From positions 186,001 to 250,000 of the forward strand of contig NZ_JABBCH010000003.1 of assembly GCF_012952295.1 (NCBI RefSeq): a stretch of DNA of 64,000 nucleotides, given 5' to 3'. Below are positions 25,804 through 34,297 of this stretch, in pieces (position 1 is the first letter of the stretch; every line of letters begins with the position of its first letter). The notes beneath the pieces are model-generated. The model was not told the origin of the DNA and did not search any database. It saw only the letters and a program-made list of their open reading frames with translations. The stretch comes from Crystallibacter degradans (GTDB lineage: Bacteria > Actinomycetota > Actinomycetes > Actinomycetales > Micrococcaceae). The position numbers and the translations under genes are program-made.

Positions 25804-26838
25804 ATGGGCTCTGTGTCAACTAACGACGGCGATCCCGCCTCCCCTCCCAGCCAGCAGTTAACTGCCGTCGCCCCCGATCTGGATGCCACGGCGGAGACGG
25901 ATGTAGTAGCGGCCGGCCCCAAGGGCAGGAAACCGCGCAGCGAACACAACACGGGCCTGCTCTTCGGGCTGGCTGCCTACGGGTTGTGGGGCATCCTGCC
26001 GCTCTACTTCGCCATCCTGGAGCCGGCCGGTCCGCTGGAGATAGTGGCCAACCGGGTGGTCTGGTCGCTGCTGTTCTGCGTGCTGCTGATGACGGCCATG
26101 CGCAGCTGGCGCCCCTTCAAAGCTGCGCTGGTGGACAAGCGCACCCTGGGAACGCTTTCGCTGGCAGCGGCACTCATCGCCGTCAACTGGCTGACCTACA
26201 CCGTCGCCGTGCTCAGCGAACGTACGGTGGAGGCCTCGCTCGGCTACTTCATCAACCCGCTGATTTCCGTCCTGCTTGGGGTGCTCATCCTGAAGGAACG
26301 GCTCCGGCGGGCCCAATGGGTGGCCCTGGCCGTGGCGTTCATCGCCGTCCTGGTGCTGGCTTTCGGTTACGGCAACGTGCCCTGGCTGTCGCTGGTCCTG
26401 GCCTTCAGCTTCGGCTTCTACGGTCTGGTCAAGAAGAACGTCGGTACCAAGGTGGACGCCGTCTCAAGCCTGAGCGTGGAGACCTTGGTGCTGACTCCCC
26501 TCGCCGGGGCCGTGATGGCGGTGCTGATGGTCCAGGGGCAGGCAACCCTGCTCGACAACGGGCCCGGGCATTTCTGGTTGATGGCTGCCGGCGGGCTCAT
26601 CACGGCACTGCCCTTGCTGTTCTTCGGAGCTGCGGCCCGGCGCCTGCCGCTGAGCATGGTGGGCATGCTGCAGTATCTGGCCCCGTTGATCCAGTTCATC
26701 ATCGCGTTGGCCGTCTTCAACGAGCCGATGCCGCTGGAACGGTGGATCGGGTTCGGCCTGATCTGGCTGTCCCTGATCATCCTGACCACGGACATGTTCG
26801 CTTCCTACCGCAAGCTGCCTCAACCCGTTGCCGCCTGA
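25804..26838 (+). CDS. rarD: RarD-type EamA permease
   Basis: A 344-aa membrane protein with 10 predicted helices. It carries the RarD signature stretch AAYGLWGILPLYFAILEPA near the start of the membrane region and YFINPLISVLLGV between helices, as in the drug/metabolite transporter family. The first ~50 residues are a polar extension. The start is uncertain (ATG 25804, GTG 25813 or an upstream ATG at 25771) since no good ribosome site is seen. It converges on the usp gene with only 5 nt between stops and no hairpin. Substrate unknown. Confidence 0.85.
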   Translation: MGSVSTNDGDPASPPSQQLTAVAPDLDATAETDVVAAGPKGRKPRSEHNTGLLFGLAAYGLWGILPLYFAILEPAGPLEIVANRVVWSLLFCVLLMTAMRSWRPFKAALVDKRTLGTLSLAAALIAVNWLTYTVAVLSERTVEASLGYFINPLISVLLGVLILKERLRRAQWVALAVAFIAVLVLAFGYGNVPWLSLVLAFSFGFYGLVKKNVGTKVDAVSSLSVETLVLTPLAGAVMAVLMVQGQATLLDNGPGHFWLMAAGGLITALPLLFFGAAARRLPLSMVGMLQYLAPLIQFIIALAVFNEPMPLERWIGFGLIWLSLIILTTDMFASYRKLPQPVAA

Positions 26839-26843
26839 ACCGG

Positions 26844-27722
26844 TCAGACGTGGCCGGGCGCATCCAGCCCGTGAACGCCTTCGCGCGGGACCACGACCAT
26901 AGGCACTGGCAGCGCCCGTAGCACCTTCAGCGCCGTGCTGCCCAGGAACAGCCGGTTGTGCTGGGCGAGCCGGCTGGAGCCGATGATCACGAGTTCGCCC
27001 TCGTCCCAGTCCAGGCTGTCGATGGCCTCTTCGATGCTTCGTCCGTGCGCCACGGTGACGGTTGCGGTTCCGTCCAGCGCGGTGGTGGCGGCTTCGGCCA
27101 GCACGGAATTGGCATGCAGATGCGCCTGGTGTATCGCCTCGCCGGAGTCTGAGCGTTCCTGCGTGTCCAGTGCCACGAGCGAGACCAGCCGCAGCGGCAG
27201 GCCACGGCGGCCCGCTGCCCGCAGGGCCACATCCCGGGCCGTCTGCGCGCCCTGCCGCTCGCCGATGAAGGCCGTGAGCCGGGTCAGCGGCCCCTTCCGC
27301 TGGTAGCCGCGCGGCGCAAGGGCCACGGGGACCGGTGAGGCGTGCAGCAAGGCGTTGGCAACGCTGCCTACCGAAAACCGTTTGAACAACCCGTTGGAGG
27401 CGGCACCGATGACGATCAGCGCGGCCGACTGTGCAGTGGCTGTTTCGATCAGGCCTTCGGCGAAAGAATCCGAGTCCACCACCCGGAATTCGGCGTCGAT
27501 ATCCGAAGGCACCAGTTTGAGCGCTTCGCGGCGCGCGGTCAGGACCTCCTGTTCGCCGGCGCTGATGCGCTTGCCCTGCGGATTGACGGCTACATAGGGC
27601 GCGTTCTCCGGCACTACGTAGACGATGTCCAGCCCGGTCCCCTGCGCCCGCGCAATGGCTACCGCCAGCGCGATGGCATCGGCTCCCCGGTCATCCGGCT
27701 GGTACCCCACGACATATCGCAT
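26844..27722 (-). CDS. Tandem-domain universal stress protein
   Basis: A 292-aa cytoplasmic protein of two UspA folds (about residues 1-140 and 150-290). The second holds the nucleotide-binding type ending VIIGSSRLAQHNRLFLGS then ALPVPMVVVP; the first has VIGAASNGLFKRFSVGSVAN. The ATG at 27722 is chosen because GGAGGG lies 8 nt upstream; an in-frame GTG at 27731 would overlap that site. It stands alone on its strand. Confidence 0.88.
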   Translation of the reverse strand: MRYVVGYQPDDRGADAIALAVAIARAQGTGLDIVYVVPENAPYVAVNPQGKRISAGEQEVLTARREALKLVPSDIDAEFRVVDSDSFAEGLIETATAQSAALIVIGAASNGLFKRFSVGSVANALLHASPVPVALAPRGYQRKGPLTRLTAFIGERQGAQTARDVALRAAGRRGLPLRLVSLVALDTQERSDSGEAIHQAHLHANSVLAEAATTALDGTATVTVAHGRSIEEAIDSLDWDEGELVIIGSSRLAQHNRLFLGSTALKVLRALPVPMVVVPREGVHGLDAPGHV

Positions 27723-27822
27723 CCGATCCACCCTCCACCGCCGCGGCGGTTACCGCATGAGCATTATGAGCAGACTCTACCGTGAGGCAGGACACATTTC
27801 ACCAGCCGGCTCCGGAAGCACC

Positions 27823-27862
27823 GAGGGGGCAGGGCCCGGCGCTTGCCGGGCCCTGCCCCCTC
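27823..27862 (-). terminator. Strong hairpin downstream of gabT
   Basis: An 18-bp perfect GC-rich stem (27823-27840 pairing with 27845-27862) closes a GCTT loop. It sits 20 nt past the gabT stop at 27882. There is no U-run, so it may work as an L-shaped terminator or mRNA 3' stabiliser. Confidence 0.75.
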
Positions 27863-27881
27863 AGGCAGATGCGCTAAACGG

Positions 27882-29261
27882 TCAGGCGGCGGCCGCGCGG
27901 ATGGCGCCCTCGAGCACGTCGAGGGCATCCGACAGCAGGTCGTCGCCGATGACCAGCGGCGGCAGCAGACGGACCACGTTGCCGTAGGTACCGCAGGTCA
28001 GGATGATGACGCCTTCCTTGAGGCAGGCGGCGGAAATCGCCTTGGTTGCCTCGGCGTTCGGATCCTTGGTGGTACCGGCGGTACCCGGCTGCACGAATTC
28101 CAGCGCCAGCATGGCTCCGCGGCCACGCACCTCGCCGATGATATCCACCTCGGCCGCCAGCTTCTCCAGCCGTGCCCGCACCTGGGACTCGATCGAGCGG
28201 GCCCGGGCGTTCAGGTCCTGCTCCTTCATGGTTTCGATGGCAGCCAGCGCGGCGGCGCAGGCCACGGGGTTGCCGCCATAGGTGCCGCCCAGTCCGCCGG
28301 CATGCACAGCATCCATCAGCTCCGCGCGCCCGGTGATCGCGGACAGCGGCATGCCGCCGGCGATGCCCTTGGCCATGGTGATGATGTCCGGCACAATGCC
28401 CTCGTGGTCGGAGGCGAACCACTCACCGGTGCGGCAGAAGCCGGCCTGGACCTCGTCCGCGATGAAGACAACGCCCTTGTCCTTGGCCCATGCGGCCAGG
28501 GCCGGCAGGAAGCCCTCGGCCGGGACAATGAAGCCGCCCTCGCCCTGGATCGGCTCGATCAGGATCGCGGCGACGTTTTCGGCGCCGATCTGCTTCTCGA
28601 TCATAGTGATCGCGCGGCGGGCCGCGTCCTCGCCCTTGATGTCGGCTTCCTCGCGGAACGGGTAGCTCATCGGCACGCGGTAGATTTCCGGTGCGAACGG
28701 GCCGAAGCTGCCGGCCGGGCTGGACTTGTACGGCATGGCCTTCGCCGTCAGGCCCATGGTGAGGTTGGTGCGGCCATGGTAGGCGTGGTCAAAGGCGACG
28801 ACGGCGGTGCGCCCGGTAGCAATGCGGGCCACCTTGACGGCGTTTTCCACCGCTTCGGCGCCGGAGTTGAACAGCACGGTGCGCTTGTCGTGGTCGCCCG
28901 GGGTCAGCTCGTTCAACTGCTCGGCAACCGCGATGTAACCCTCATACGGGCTGACCATGAAGCAGGTGTGCGTGAAGTGCTCCACCTGCTCCTTGACGGC
29001 GCCGACGACGGCGGGATCGGACGCGCCGACACTGGTCACGGCGATACCCGAGCCCAGGTCGATGAATGAGTTGCCGTCGACGTCCTGGACGATGCCGCCG
29101 TCGGCGTCGGCCACGTAGACCGGCACACTGGAGGCGACGCCGCCGGCGACGACCTTCGCACGGCGGGCAGCGAGTTCAACAGACTTGGGTCCGGGGAAGT
29201 CGCCGAGGATTTTGCGCTTCTGCTCGAGCCGGAACTGGGGCTCGGTAGCCTGAGTGGTCAT
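27882..29261 (-). CDS. gabT: 4-aminobutyrate--2-oxoglutarate transaminase
   Basis: Class III PLP aminotransferase converting GABA and 2-oxoglutarate to succinic semialdehyde and glutamate. 459 aa, with NSGAEAVENAVKVAR binding the phosphate, D269 in FIADEVQAGFCRTG holding the pyridine N, and the Schiff-base Lys K298 in TMAKGIAGGMPL. ATG at 29261 with AAAGG 9 nt upstream. It follows the aldehyde dehydrogenase gene by 45 nt; together they fit a GABA/putrescine branch. No succinic semialdehyde dehydrogenase gene is separately present in the window. Confidence 0.93.
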   Translation of the reverse strand: MTTQATEPQFRLEQKRKILGDFPGPKSVELAARRAKVVAGGVASSVPVYVADADGGIVQDVDGNSFIDLGSGIAVTSVGASDPAVVGAVKEQVEHFTHTCFMVSPYEGYIAVAEQLNELTPGDHDKRTVLFNSGAEAVENAVKVARIATGRTAVVAFDHAYHGRTNLTMGLTAKAMPYKSSPAGSFGPFAPEIYRVPMSYPFREEADIKGEDAARRAITMIEKQIGAENVAAILIEPIQGEGGFIVPAEGFLPALAAWAKDKGVVFIADEVQAGFCRTGEWFASDHEGIVPDIITMAKGIAGGMPLSAITGRAELMDAVHAGGLGGTYGGNPVACAAALAAIETMKEQDLNARARSIESQVRARLEKLAAEVDIIGEVRGRGAMLALEFVQPGTAGTTKDPNAEATKAISAACLKEGVIILTCGTYGNVVRLLPPLVIGDDLLSDALDVLEGAIRAAAA

Positions 29262-29306
29262 TTCTTAGCCTTTCAACTGGTTCAGGTAGGTAGGTTTGTT
29301 TGGTGC

Positions 29307-30737
29307 TTAAGCGTCCAGGGCGCTCATGACGTGCTTGACGCGGGTGTAGTCCTCGACGCCGTACATGGACAGGTCCTTGCCGTAGCCGGACTGCTTGAAT
29401 CCGCCGTGCGGCATTTCTGCCGTGAGCAGGATGTGGGTGTTGATCCAGACGGCGCCGAAGTCCAGGTCGCGGGAGACGCGCATGGCCGTGCCATGGTCGC
29501 TGGTCCAGACACTGGAGGCCAGGGCGTATTCGACGTCGTTGGCCATCTCCACGGCCTCGGCCTCCGTACCGAACTTCTGCACGGTAATGACGGGGCCGAA
29601 CGTTTCCTGCTGCACAATATCGTCTGTCTGCTTCGCCCCGGTGACGATGGTCGCTTCGTAGAAGAACCCCTTGTCGCCTGCGCGCTTGCCGCCGACGGCG
29701 ACCGTGCAGTGCGCCGGCAGCGCGTCCATGACGGCGTTCACGGCATTGAAGTGGTTGATGTTGTTCAGTGGCCCGAAGTAGTTCTCGGCGTCATTGTCGG
29801 AGCCGGTCCGGAGCGTCCTGGTGTGATCGACCATGGCGTTGACCAGATCATCGTGGGCGGATTCCTCCACCAGCACGCGCGTGATGGCGGTGCAGTCCTG
29901 GCCGGCGTTGAAGAAGGCGAACTCGGCGATGGCCGCGGCGCTCTTCTTGATGTCGGCATCGGCGAAGACAATGGCCGGAGCCTTGCCGCCCAGTTCCAGG
30001 TGTGCGCGCTTCAGGCCCTTGGCTGCTCCGCTGGCCACGGCAATTCCGGCGCGGACGGAGCCTGTGATGGAGACCAGGCCCGGGATCTTGTGCTCCACCA
30101 TAGCTGCACCTGTGCCGCCGTTGCCGAGCACCACGTTGACGACGCCGGCCGGGAAGATGTCCTTGATCAGCCGGGCCAGCACCAAAGTGGATTCCGGCGT
30201 CGTGTCGGAAGGCTTGAGCACCACGGTGTTCCCGGCGGCCAGGGCCGGACCGATCTTCCAGACGGCCATGAGCAGCGGGTAGTTCCACGGCGCCACCTGT
30301 GCGACCACGCCGATCGGTTCCCGGCGCACAAAGGAGGTGTGTCCTTCCATGTACTCGCCGGCGGACTTGCCTTCGAGCAGGCGTGCGGCTCCGCCGAAGA
30401 AGCGCAGCTGGTCGGCGCCGGCAGCTACCTCCTCGGAGGCAATCATTTCCCTGACCTGGCCGGTGTTGCGGTGCTGCGCCTCGACCAATTCCTCGCTGTG
30501 GGCTTCCAGCGCGTCCGCGAGCTTGAGCAGGAGCAACTGGCGCTGGCTGGGTGTGGCGTGCTTCCAGGTCTTGAACGCCGCTGCGGCCGCAGCCATCGCA
30601 TCATCGACGTCGGATTCAACCGAGACCGGGGACTGGGCCACCACTTCGCCGTTGGTCGGGTTGATGATGTCGAGCAGCTCGGTTCCGGCGGGAGTGACGA
30701 ATTCGCCGTTAATGAAGTTCTGCAGGGTCTGAACCAC
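29307..30737 (-). CDS. Aldehyde dehydrogenase, probable gamma-aminobutyraldehyde dehydrogenase
   Basis: A 476-aa NAD(P)-dependent dehydrogenase with catalytic Cys282 (NAGQDCTA), general base Glu248 (ELGGKAP) and the cofactor stretch APWNYPL at 149-155. The opening QNFINGEFV and overall layout are closest to PatD/betaine-aldehyde-type enzymes; succinic semialdehyde is an alternative substrate given the adjacent gabT. GTG start with AGGGA upstream. It lies between the transporter pair and gabT on one strand. Confidence 0.85.
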   Translation of the reverse strand: MVQTLQNFINGEFVTPAGTELLDIINPTNGEVVAQSPVSVESDVDDAMAAAAAAFKTWKHATPSQRQLLLLKLADALEAHSEELVEAQHRNTGQVREMIASEEVAAGADQLRFFGGAARLLEGKSAGEYMEGHTSFVRREPIGVVAQVAPWNYPLLMAVWKIGPALAAGNTVVLKPSDTTPESTLVLARLIKDIFPAGVVNVVLGNGGTGAAMVEHKIPGLVSITGSVRAGIAVASGAAKGLKRAHLELGGKAPAIVFADADIKKSAAAIAEFAFFNAGQDCTAITRVLVEESAHDDLVNAMVDHTRTLRTGSDNDAENYFGPLNNINHFNAVNAVMDALPAHCTVAVGGKRAGDKGFFYEATIVTGAKQTDDIVQQETFGPVITVQKFGTEAEAVEMANDVEYALASSVWTSDHGTAMRVSRDLDFGAVWINTHILLTAEMPHGGFKQSGYGKDLSMYGVEDYTRVKHVMSALDA

Positions 30738-30910
30738 GGTTTACATCCCTTTTCTGGCCTCAGGCCGTAACGCGCATAACCGGTCAGCGGCTGTGATTGC
30801 CGCAACACTGCGACAATATGCCCCCGGCCCGGCCCGCAGCCATAGCTTCCTGCACACGGACCGGCACTGCCGTTCGTGCACTTGTCCAGCCAGCCATGTA
30901 CCCCGGACAC

Positions 30911-30946
30911 GTCGATGCCCCGCTGCGCAGACAACGGGGCATCGAC
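30911..30946 (-). terminator. Hairpin downstream of the metS-like gene
   Basis: A 12-bp perfect stem (GTCGATGCCCCG at 30911-30922 with 30935-30946) closes a 12-nt loop 19 nt after the small-subunit stop. It lacks a U-run. It could separate transporter expression from the aldehyde dehydrogenase/gabT genes downstream, or merely attenuate read-through. Confidence 0.55.
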
Positions 30947-30964
30947 AGAAGGAGCGAACGGGCA

Positions 30965-31102
30965 TCAGAGCTCCGGTGCGTGCTCCTCGGGCATTCGGGT
31001 GTCGTCTTCCGGGTGCCGCTGGAGGTTGACCAGCGCGAGGCCAAGGCCTCCCCAAACAGTCAGGATGGAAATGATCAGCATGACGATGGCCGCGGTGCTC
31101 AT
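30965..31102 (-). CDS. metS: MetS-like small subunit of an NSS amino-acid importer
   Basis: A 45-aa single-helix membrane peptide: [20 protein letters not shown], then a charged tail. It fits the methionine/alanine importer small-subunit family (MetS), members of which are required by the Corynebacterium MetP carrier. Its ATG overlaps the transporter stop as ATGA (31099-31102). Being so short, it is easily missed in annotation. Confidence 0.88.
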   Translation of the reverse strand: MSTAAIVMLIISILTVWGGLGLALVNLQRHPEDDTRMPEEHAPEL

Positions 31103-32670
31103 TTGCTTACCTCTTTCTTATTCGGCGCATCCAGCACAGGATCGTTGGCCGCGGATTTGCTGCTCCACGGAATGAGGGACAGGACCAGGGCAACCACGAT
31201 CAGCGCCACCACCATTCCCCAGCCAAAGACGCCCACAAACCACGTCGGCATCTCGCCGTAGCCTTCCTGGATTTTCTTGATCAGCTCGCTGATCAGAATG
31301 TAGCCGAGGACGATGGGGGACAAAATGCCCACGAGGATCCGCCAGCCAAGCCCGAGCTTGATCGAGGACACGTCGCTGACGTGCCCGCCCAGCAGCGGCA
31401 GCTTCCGGAAGGCGTACGTCAGCAGCAGGACCGTGACGAACGCACAGGCCATAATGCCGAAGTTGTTGACGAAGGCGTCCGTGACATCCAGAAGGTTCAG
31501 TCCCGTGGTGGTCGGGAACAGCAGGATCGAGATCAGTGCCAGCGGGATACCGACGATCCACGTGGTCTTCACCCGTCCCATGCCCAGCTTGTCCTGCACT
31601 GCCGAGATGATCACCTCGATGATGCTGATCAGCGAGGTGAAGCCGGCGAAGACCAGCGATCCGAAGAAGAGCACGCCAAGCAGCGCGCCGAGCGGGGCCT
31701 CGGAGATGATGGTCGGGAACGCGATGAAGGCCAGGCCGATACCGCCGGAACCGGCGACGTCGCCAACCTCTGCGCCCGCGGTGAAGGCCATGAAGCCGAC
31801 GGCGGCAAAGACACCGATGCCGGCCAGGATCTCGAAACCGGAATTGGCGAAGGCCACCACAAAGCCCGAGCCGGTCAGGTCCGTCTTGCGCTTGAGGTAG
31901 GACGCGTACGTGACCATGATGCCGAAGGCCACGGACAGCGAGAAGAAGATCTGGCCATAGGCCGCCGCCCAGACTCCGGTGTTTGTCAGCGCACCCCAAT
32001 CCGGGGTAAACAGAGCGTCCAGCCCGTCGGCCGCGCCGGGCAGGAACAGCGACTGGACTACCAGGATCAGGAACATTACCAGCAGCAGCGGAAGGAAGAT
32101 GATGTTGGCCCGGCCGATGCCTTTCTGGACGCCGGCGGCCAGGACCAGCAGCACCAAGGCCCAGACAATGACCAGCGGAATGAGCACATTCGGCACGAAG
32201 TCGAAGCCGATGTTGACGTTCTCGCTGACCTCAAGGAATTCCCCGAGGAAGAACCCCTGCGGATCATCACCCCAGGCCTCGGTGAACGAGAAGATCATGT
32301 ACATGCCGGCCCACGCGATGATCACCGCGTAGTAGATGGAAATGATGAAGCAGATGGCGACCTGCCACCAGCCGAGCCCTTCGGCTTTCGGCGTCAGACG
32401 CCGGTAGGCCAGCGGCGCGGAGCCCCGGTGGCGGTGTCCCACTGCATAATCGAGGAACAACAGCGGGATACCGGCCGTCAGAAGTGCGACCAGATACGGA
32501 ATGATGAACGCCCCGCCGCCGTTTTCATAGGCAACGTAGGGAAAGCGCCAGATATTGCCCAGGCCGACGGCGGAACCGATGGCGGCGAGAATGAAGACTT
32601 TACGGGTGGACCACATCTCGCGCGGCGGCTTGGCCGGCGGCGCCCCTTTCGGGTGCGGCAGATTGCTCAT
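31099..32670 (-). CDS. metP: Sodium-dependent NSS/SNF transporter (MetP-like)
   Basis: A 523-aa carrier of about 12 membrane helices in the neurotransmitter:sodium symporter family. The first helix carries the unwound Na+/substrate site [15 protein letters not shown], and the next ends [10 protein letters not shown]. The ATG at 32670 has an AGAGGTC site upstream. The coupled MetS peptide suggests a MetPS system for methionine or alanine, while the downstream gabT and aldehyde dehydrogenase suggest GABA or a related amine; sequence alone does not decide. Confidence 0.9.
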   Translation of the reverse strand: MSNLPHPKGAPPAKPPREMWSTRKVFILAAIGSAVGLGNIWRFPYVAYENGGGAFIIPYLVALLTAGIPLLFLDYAVGHRHRGSAPLAYRRLTPKAEGLGWWQVAICFIISIYYAVIIAWAGMYMIFSFTEAWGDDPQGFFLGEFLEVSENVNIGFDFVPNVLIPLVIVWALVLLVLAAGVQKGIGRANIIFLPLLLVMFLILVVQSLFLPGAADGLDALFTPDWGALTNTGVWAAAYGQIFFSLSVAFGIMVTYASYLKRKTDLTGSGFVVAFANSGFEILAGIGVFAAVGFMAFTAGAEVGDVAGSGGIGLAFIAFPTIISEAPLGALLGVLFFGSLVFAGFTSLISIIEVIISAVQDKLGMGRVKTTWIVGIPLALISILLFPTTTGLNLLDVTDAFVNNFGIMACAFVTVLLLTYAFRKLPLLGGHVSDVSSIKLGLGWRILVGILSPIVLGYILISELIKKIQEGYGEMPTWFVGVFGWGMVVALIVVALVLSLIPWSSKSAANDPVLDAPNKKEVSK

Positions 32671-32827
32671 GCTAGGACCTCTTAACGATTGCAAAATGAC
32701 TGATTTCGCCCATCATAGACCCGGCCCCATGCGCGAGGAACAGCACCCCGCTGGTCAACGCACAAACCGTTATCCCTGTGGGCCCTGAAAGTCTTCGTTT
32801 TTCCCGCCGCGCGGTCAGGCTCTTGTA

Positions 32828-32857
32828 GTGCAGCTGCACAATGCATACCCGTATAGT
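32828..32857 (+). promoter_or_regulatory. Palindrome plus -10 of the pucR promoter
   Basis: A perfect 12-bp palindrome GTGCAGCTGCAC (32828-32839) sits where the -35 box should be, and TATAGT at 32852-32857 makes a good -10. The -10 ends 6 nt before the regulator ATG at 32864, so transcription should start on the ATG and give a leaderless mRNA. The palindrome is a candidate autoregulatory operator in the divergent space with the transporter gene. Confidence 0.55.
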
Positions 32858-32863
32858 GGCCCT

Positions 32864-34297
32864 ATGGCTGTATCCCTCGCCAGTCTATTGGCCAAGAAGT
32901 CCCTGCACCTGCGCATCGTGGGGAAGGCTGCCGGCAATCCCGATGCGGCCATCACCTGGGTGGCGACTACCGAATTGGAAGACCCGCTGCCGTTCCTCAG
33001 CGGCGGCGAGGTGGTGCTGACAACCGGGCTGCGCCAGAAGACCGCTGCCGCGCAACGGCGCTTCGTTGCGCGCGTCCACGAGGCCGGTGTGGTTGCGATC
33101 GGCTTCGCCTTGGGCCTTTCGCACAGCAAAGTTCCGCCGGCGTTTCTGAACCAGGCGGACGAACTGAACCTGCCGGTGTTCGAAATCCCGTACGAAACGC
33201 CGTTCGTCGCGATCAGCCGGATGGTGGCCGATGCGATCTCTGCCGACCACTACCGCAAACTTGAACGGCTGCTCTCCGACCACCAGGCCCTCTCGGCCTC
33301 GCTGCTGGGGGGTGGCGGTCTGCCGGCGCTGTTGCGCACCCTGGCCGGAATGGTGGGTACCGACGTCGAACTTTCGCAGTATGGCGCCGTCCTGTTCAGC
33401 ACCGGAGCCGGCACTACCGGCAGCTGGAACAAGGTGCCCATTGCCACCGGACTGAAGGACCGGTGCACGCTTGCGCTGGCGGAACCGTACGAACGCAATG
33501 CCATCGTCGACTATGCGCAGAGCATGATCAGCCTGGAACTGAGCAACCAGGCCAAGCACCGGACGGCCCAGCGCAATGCCGCCGGACAGATCCTGCAGGA
33601 TATTGTCCGCGGCACCCTGCATGGCCAGGATGCGACGCTGAGGCTGAACACCATCGGCGTCGACACCGCCCGGCGCCAGCTGGTCATGCTGGTCCAGACC
33701 GCCACCGGGCAGCGCCCCGCCTTGCGGACCCTGCCGCTGCCCGCCGGCTTCGAAAGCACCGCCACCGGACTCGTCGATGACCGGCTGGTCCTGGTGGTCC
33801 AGGACGCCGAGTCCGGCGAGCGGCTCGGCGAGGAACTCAGCAGCTACCTGTACGACGCCGGCCTGACCGCCACCGTGGGCGTGGGCGGCAGTTATGCCCA
33901 GCCCAACGGCCTGCGCTGGAGCTACTTCGAGGCGAAGGAAGCCCTCACCCACGGTGCCCGACTGAACGTTCCGCAGCGGCTGTCGCTGACCTCGCTGCTG
34001 ATGGCCTCCGAAGACGTGCCGCTGGCCGACCTCGCCGCCGAGGCGCTGGATCCGCTGTCCGAGTTCGACGCCGCCCACGATGCCCAGCTGATGTCCACGC
34101 TGGAAACCTATCTGGAACTGAACGGTTCCGTGGCCGCGGTCGCCGAGACCCTGGGCCTGCACCGCAACTCGGTTCGGTACCGGCTGGCCCAGATCATCGA
34201 GCTGACCGGCTACGACCCGGCGTCCACGGCGGACCGGGTCCATCTCTGGCTGGCCCTGACCGTGCGCCGGCTCGCGGCCGAGTCCGGTTCCTCCTAG
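32864..34297 (+). CDS. PucR-family transcriptional regulator
   Basis: A 477-aa regulator with an N-terminal PucR sensor domain (about residues 1-120, with FLSGGEVVLTTGLRQK), a middle GGDEF-like region, and a C-terminal PucR helix-turn-helix at about 425-460 (LNGSVAAVAETLGLHRNSVR). PucR-type GabR controls GABA genes in Corynebacterium, so control of the divergent transporter, aldehyde dehydrogenase and gabT genes is a reasonable inference. The ATG at 32864 has no ribosome site but a -10 box correctly placed for leaderless transcription. Its TAG overlaps the convergent fprA stop by 4 nt (CTAG). Confidence 0.9.
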   Translation: MAVSLASLLAKKSLHLRIVGKAAGNPDAAITWVATTELEDPLPFLSGGEVVLTTGLRQKTAAAQRRFVARVHEAGVVAIGFALGLSHSKVPPAFLNQADELNLPVFEIPYETPFVAISRMVADAISADHYRKLERLLSDHQALSASLLGGGGLPALLRTLAGMVGTDVELSQYGAVLFSTGAGTTGSWNKVPIATGLKDRCTLALAEPYERNAIVDYAQSMISLELSNQAKHRTAQRNAAGQILQDIVRGTLHGQDATLRLNTIGVDTARRQLVMLVQTATGQRPALRTLPLPAGFESTATGLVDDRLVLVVQDAESGERLGEELSSYLYDAGLTATVGVGGSYAQPNGLRWSYFEAKEALTHGARLNVPQRLSLTSLLMASEDVPLADLAAEALDPLSEFDAAHDAQLMSTLETYLELNGSVAAVAETLGLHRNSVRYRLAQIIELTGYDPASTADRVHLWLALTVRRLAAESGSS

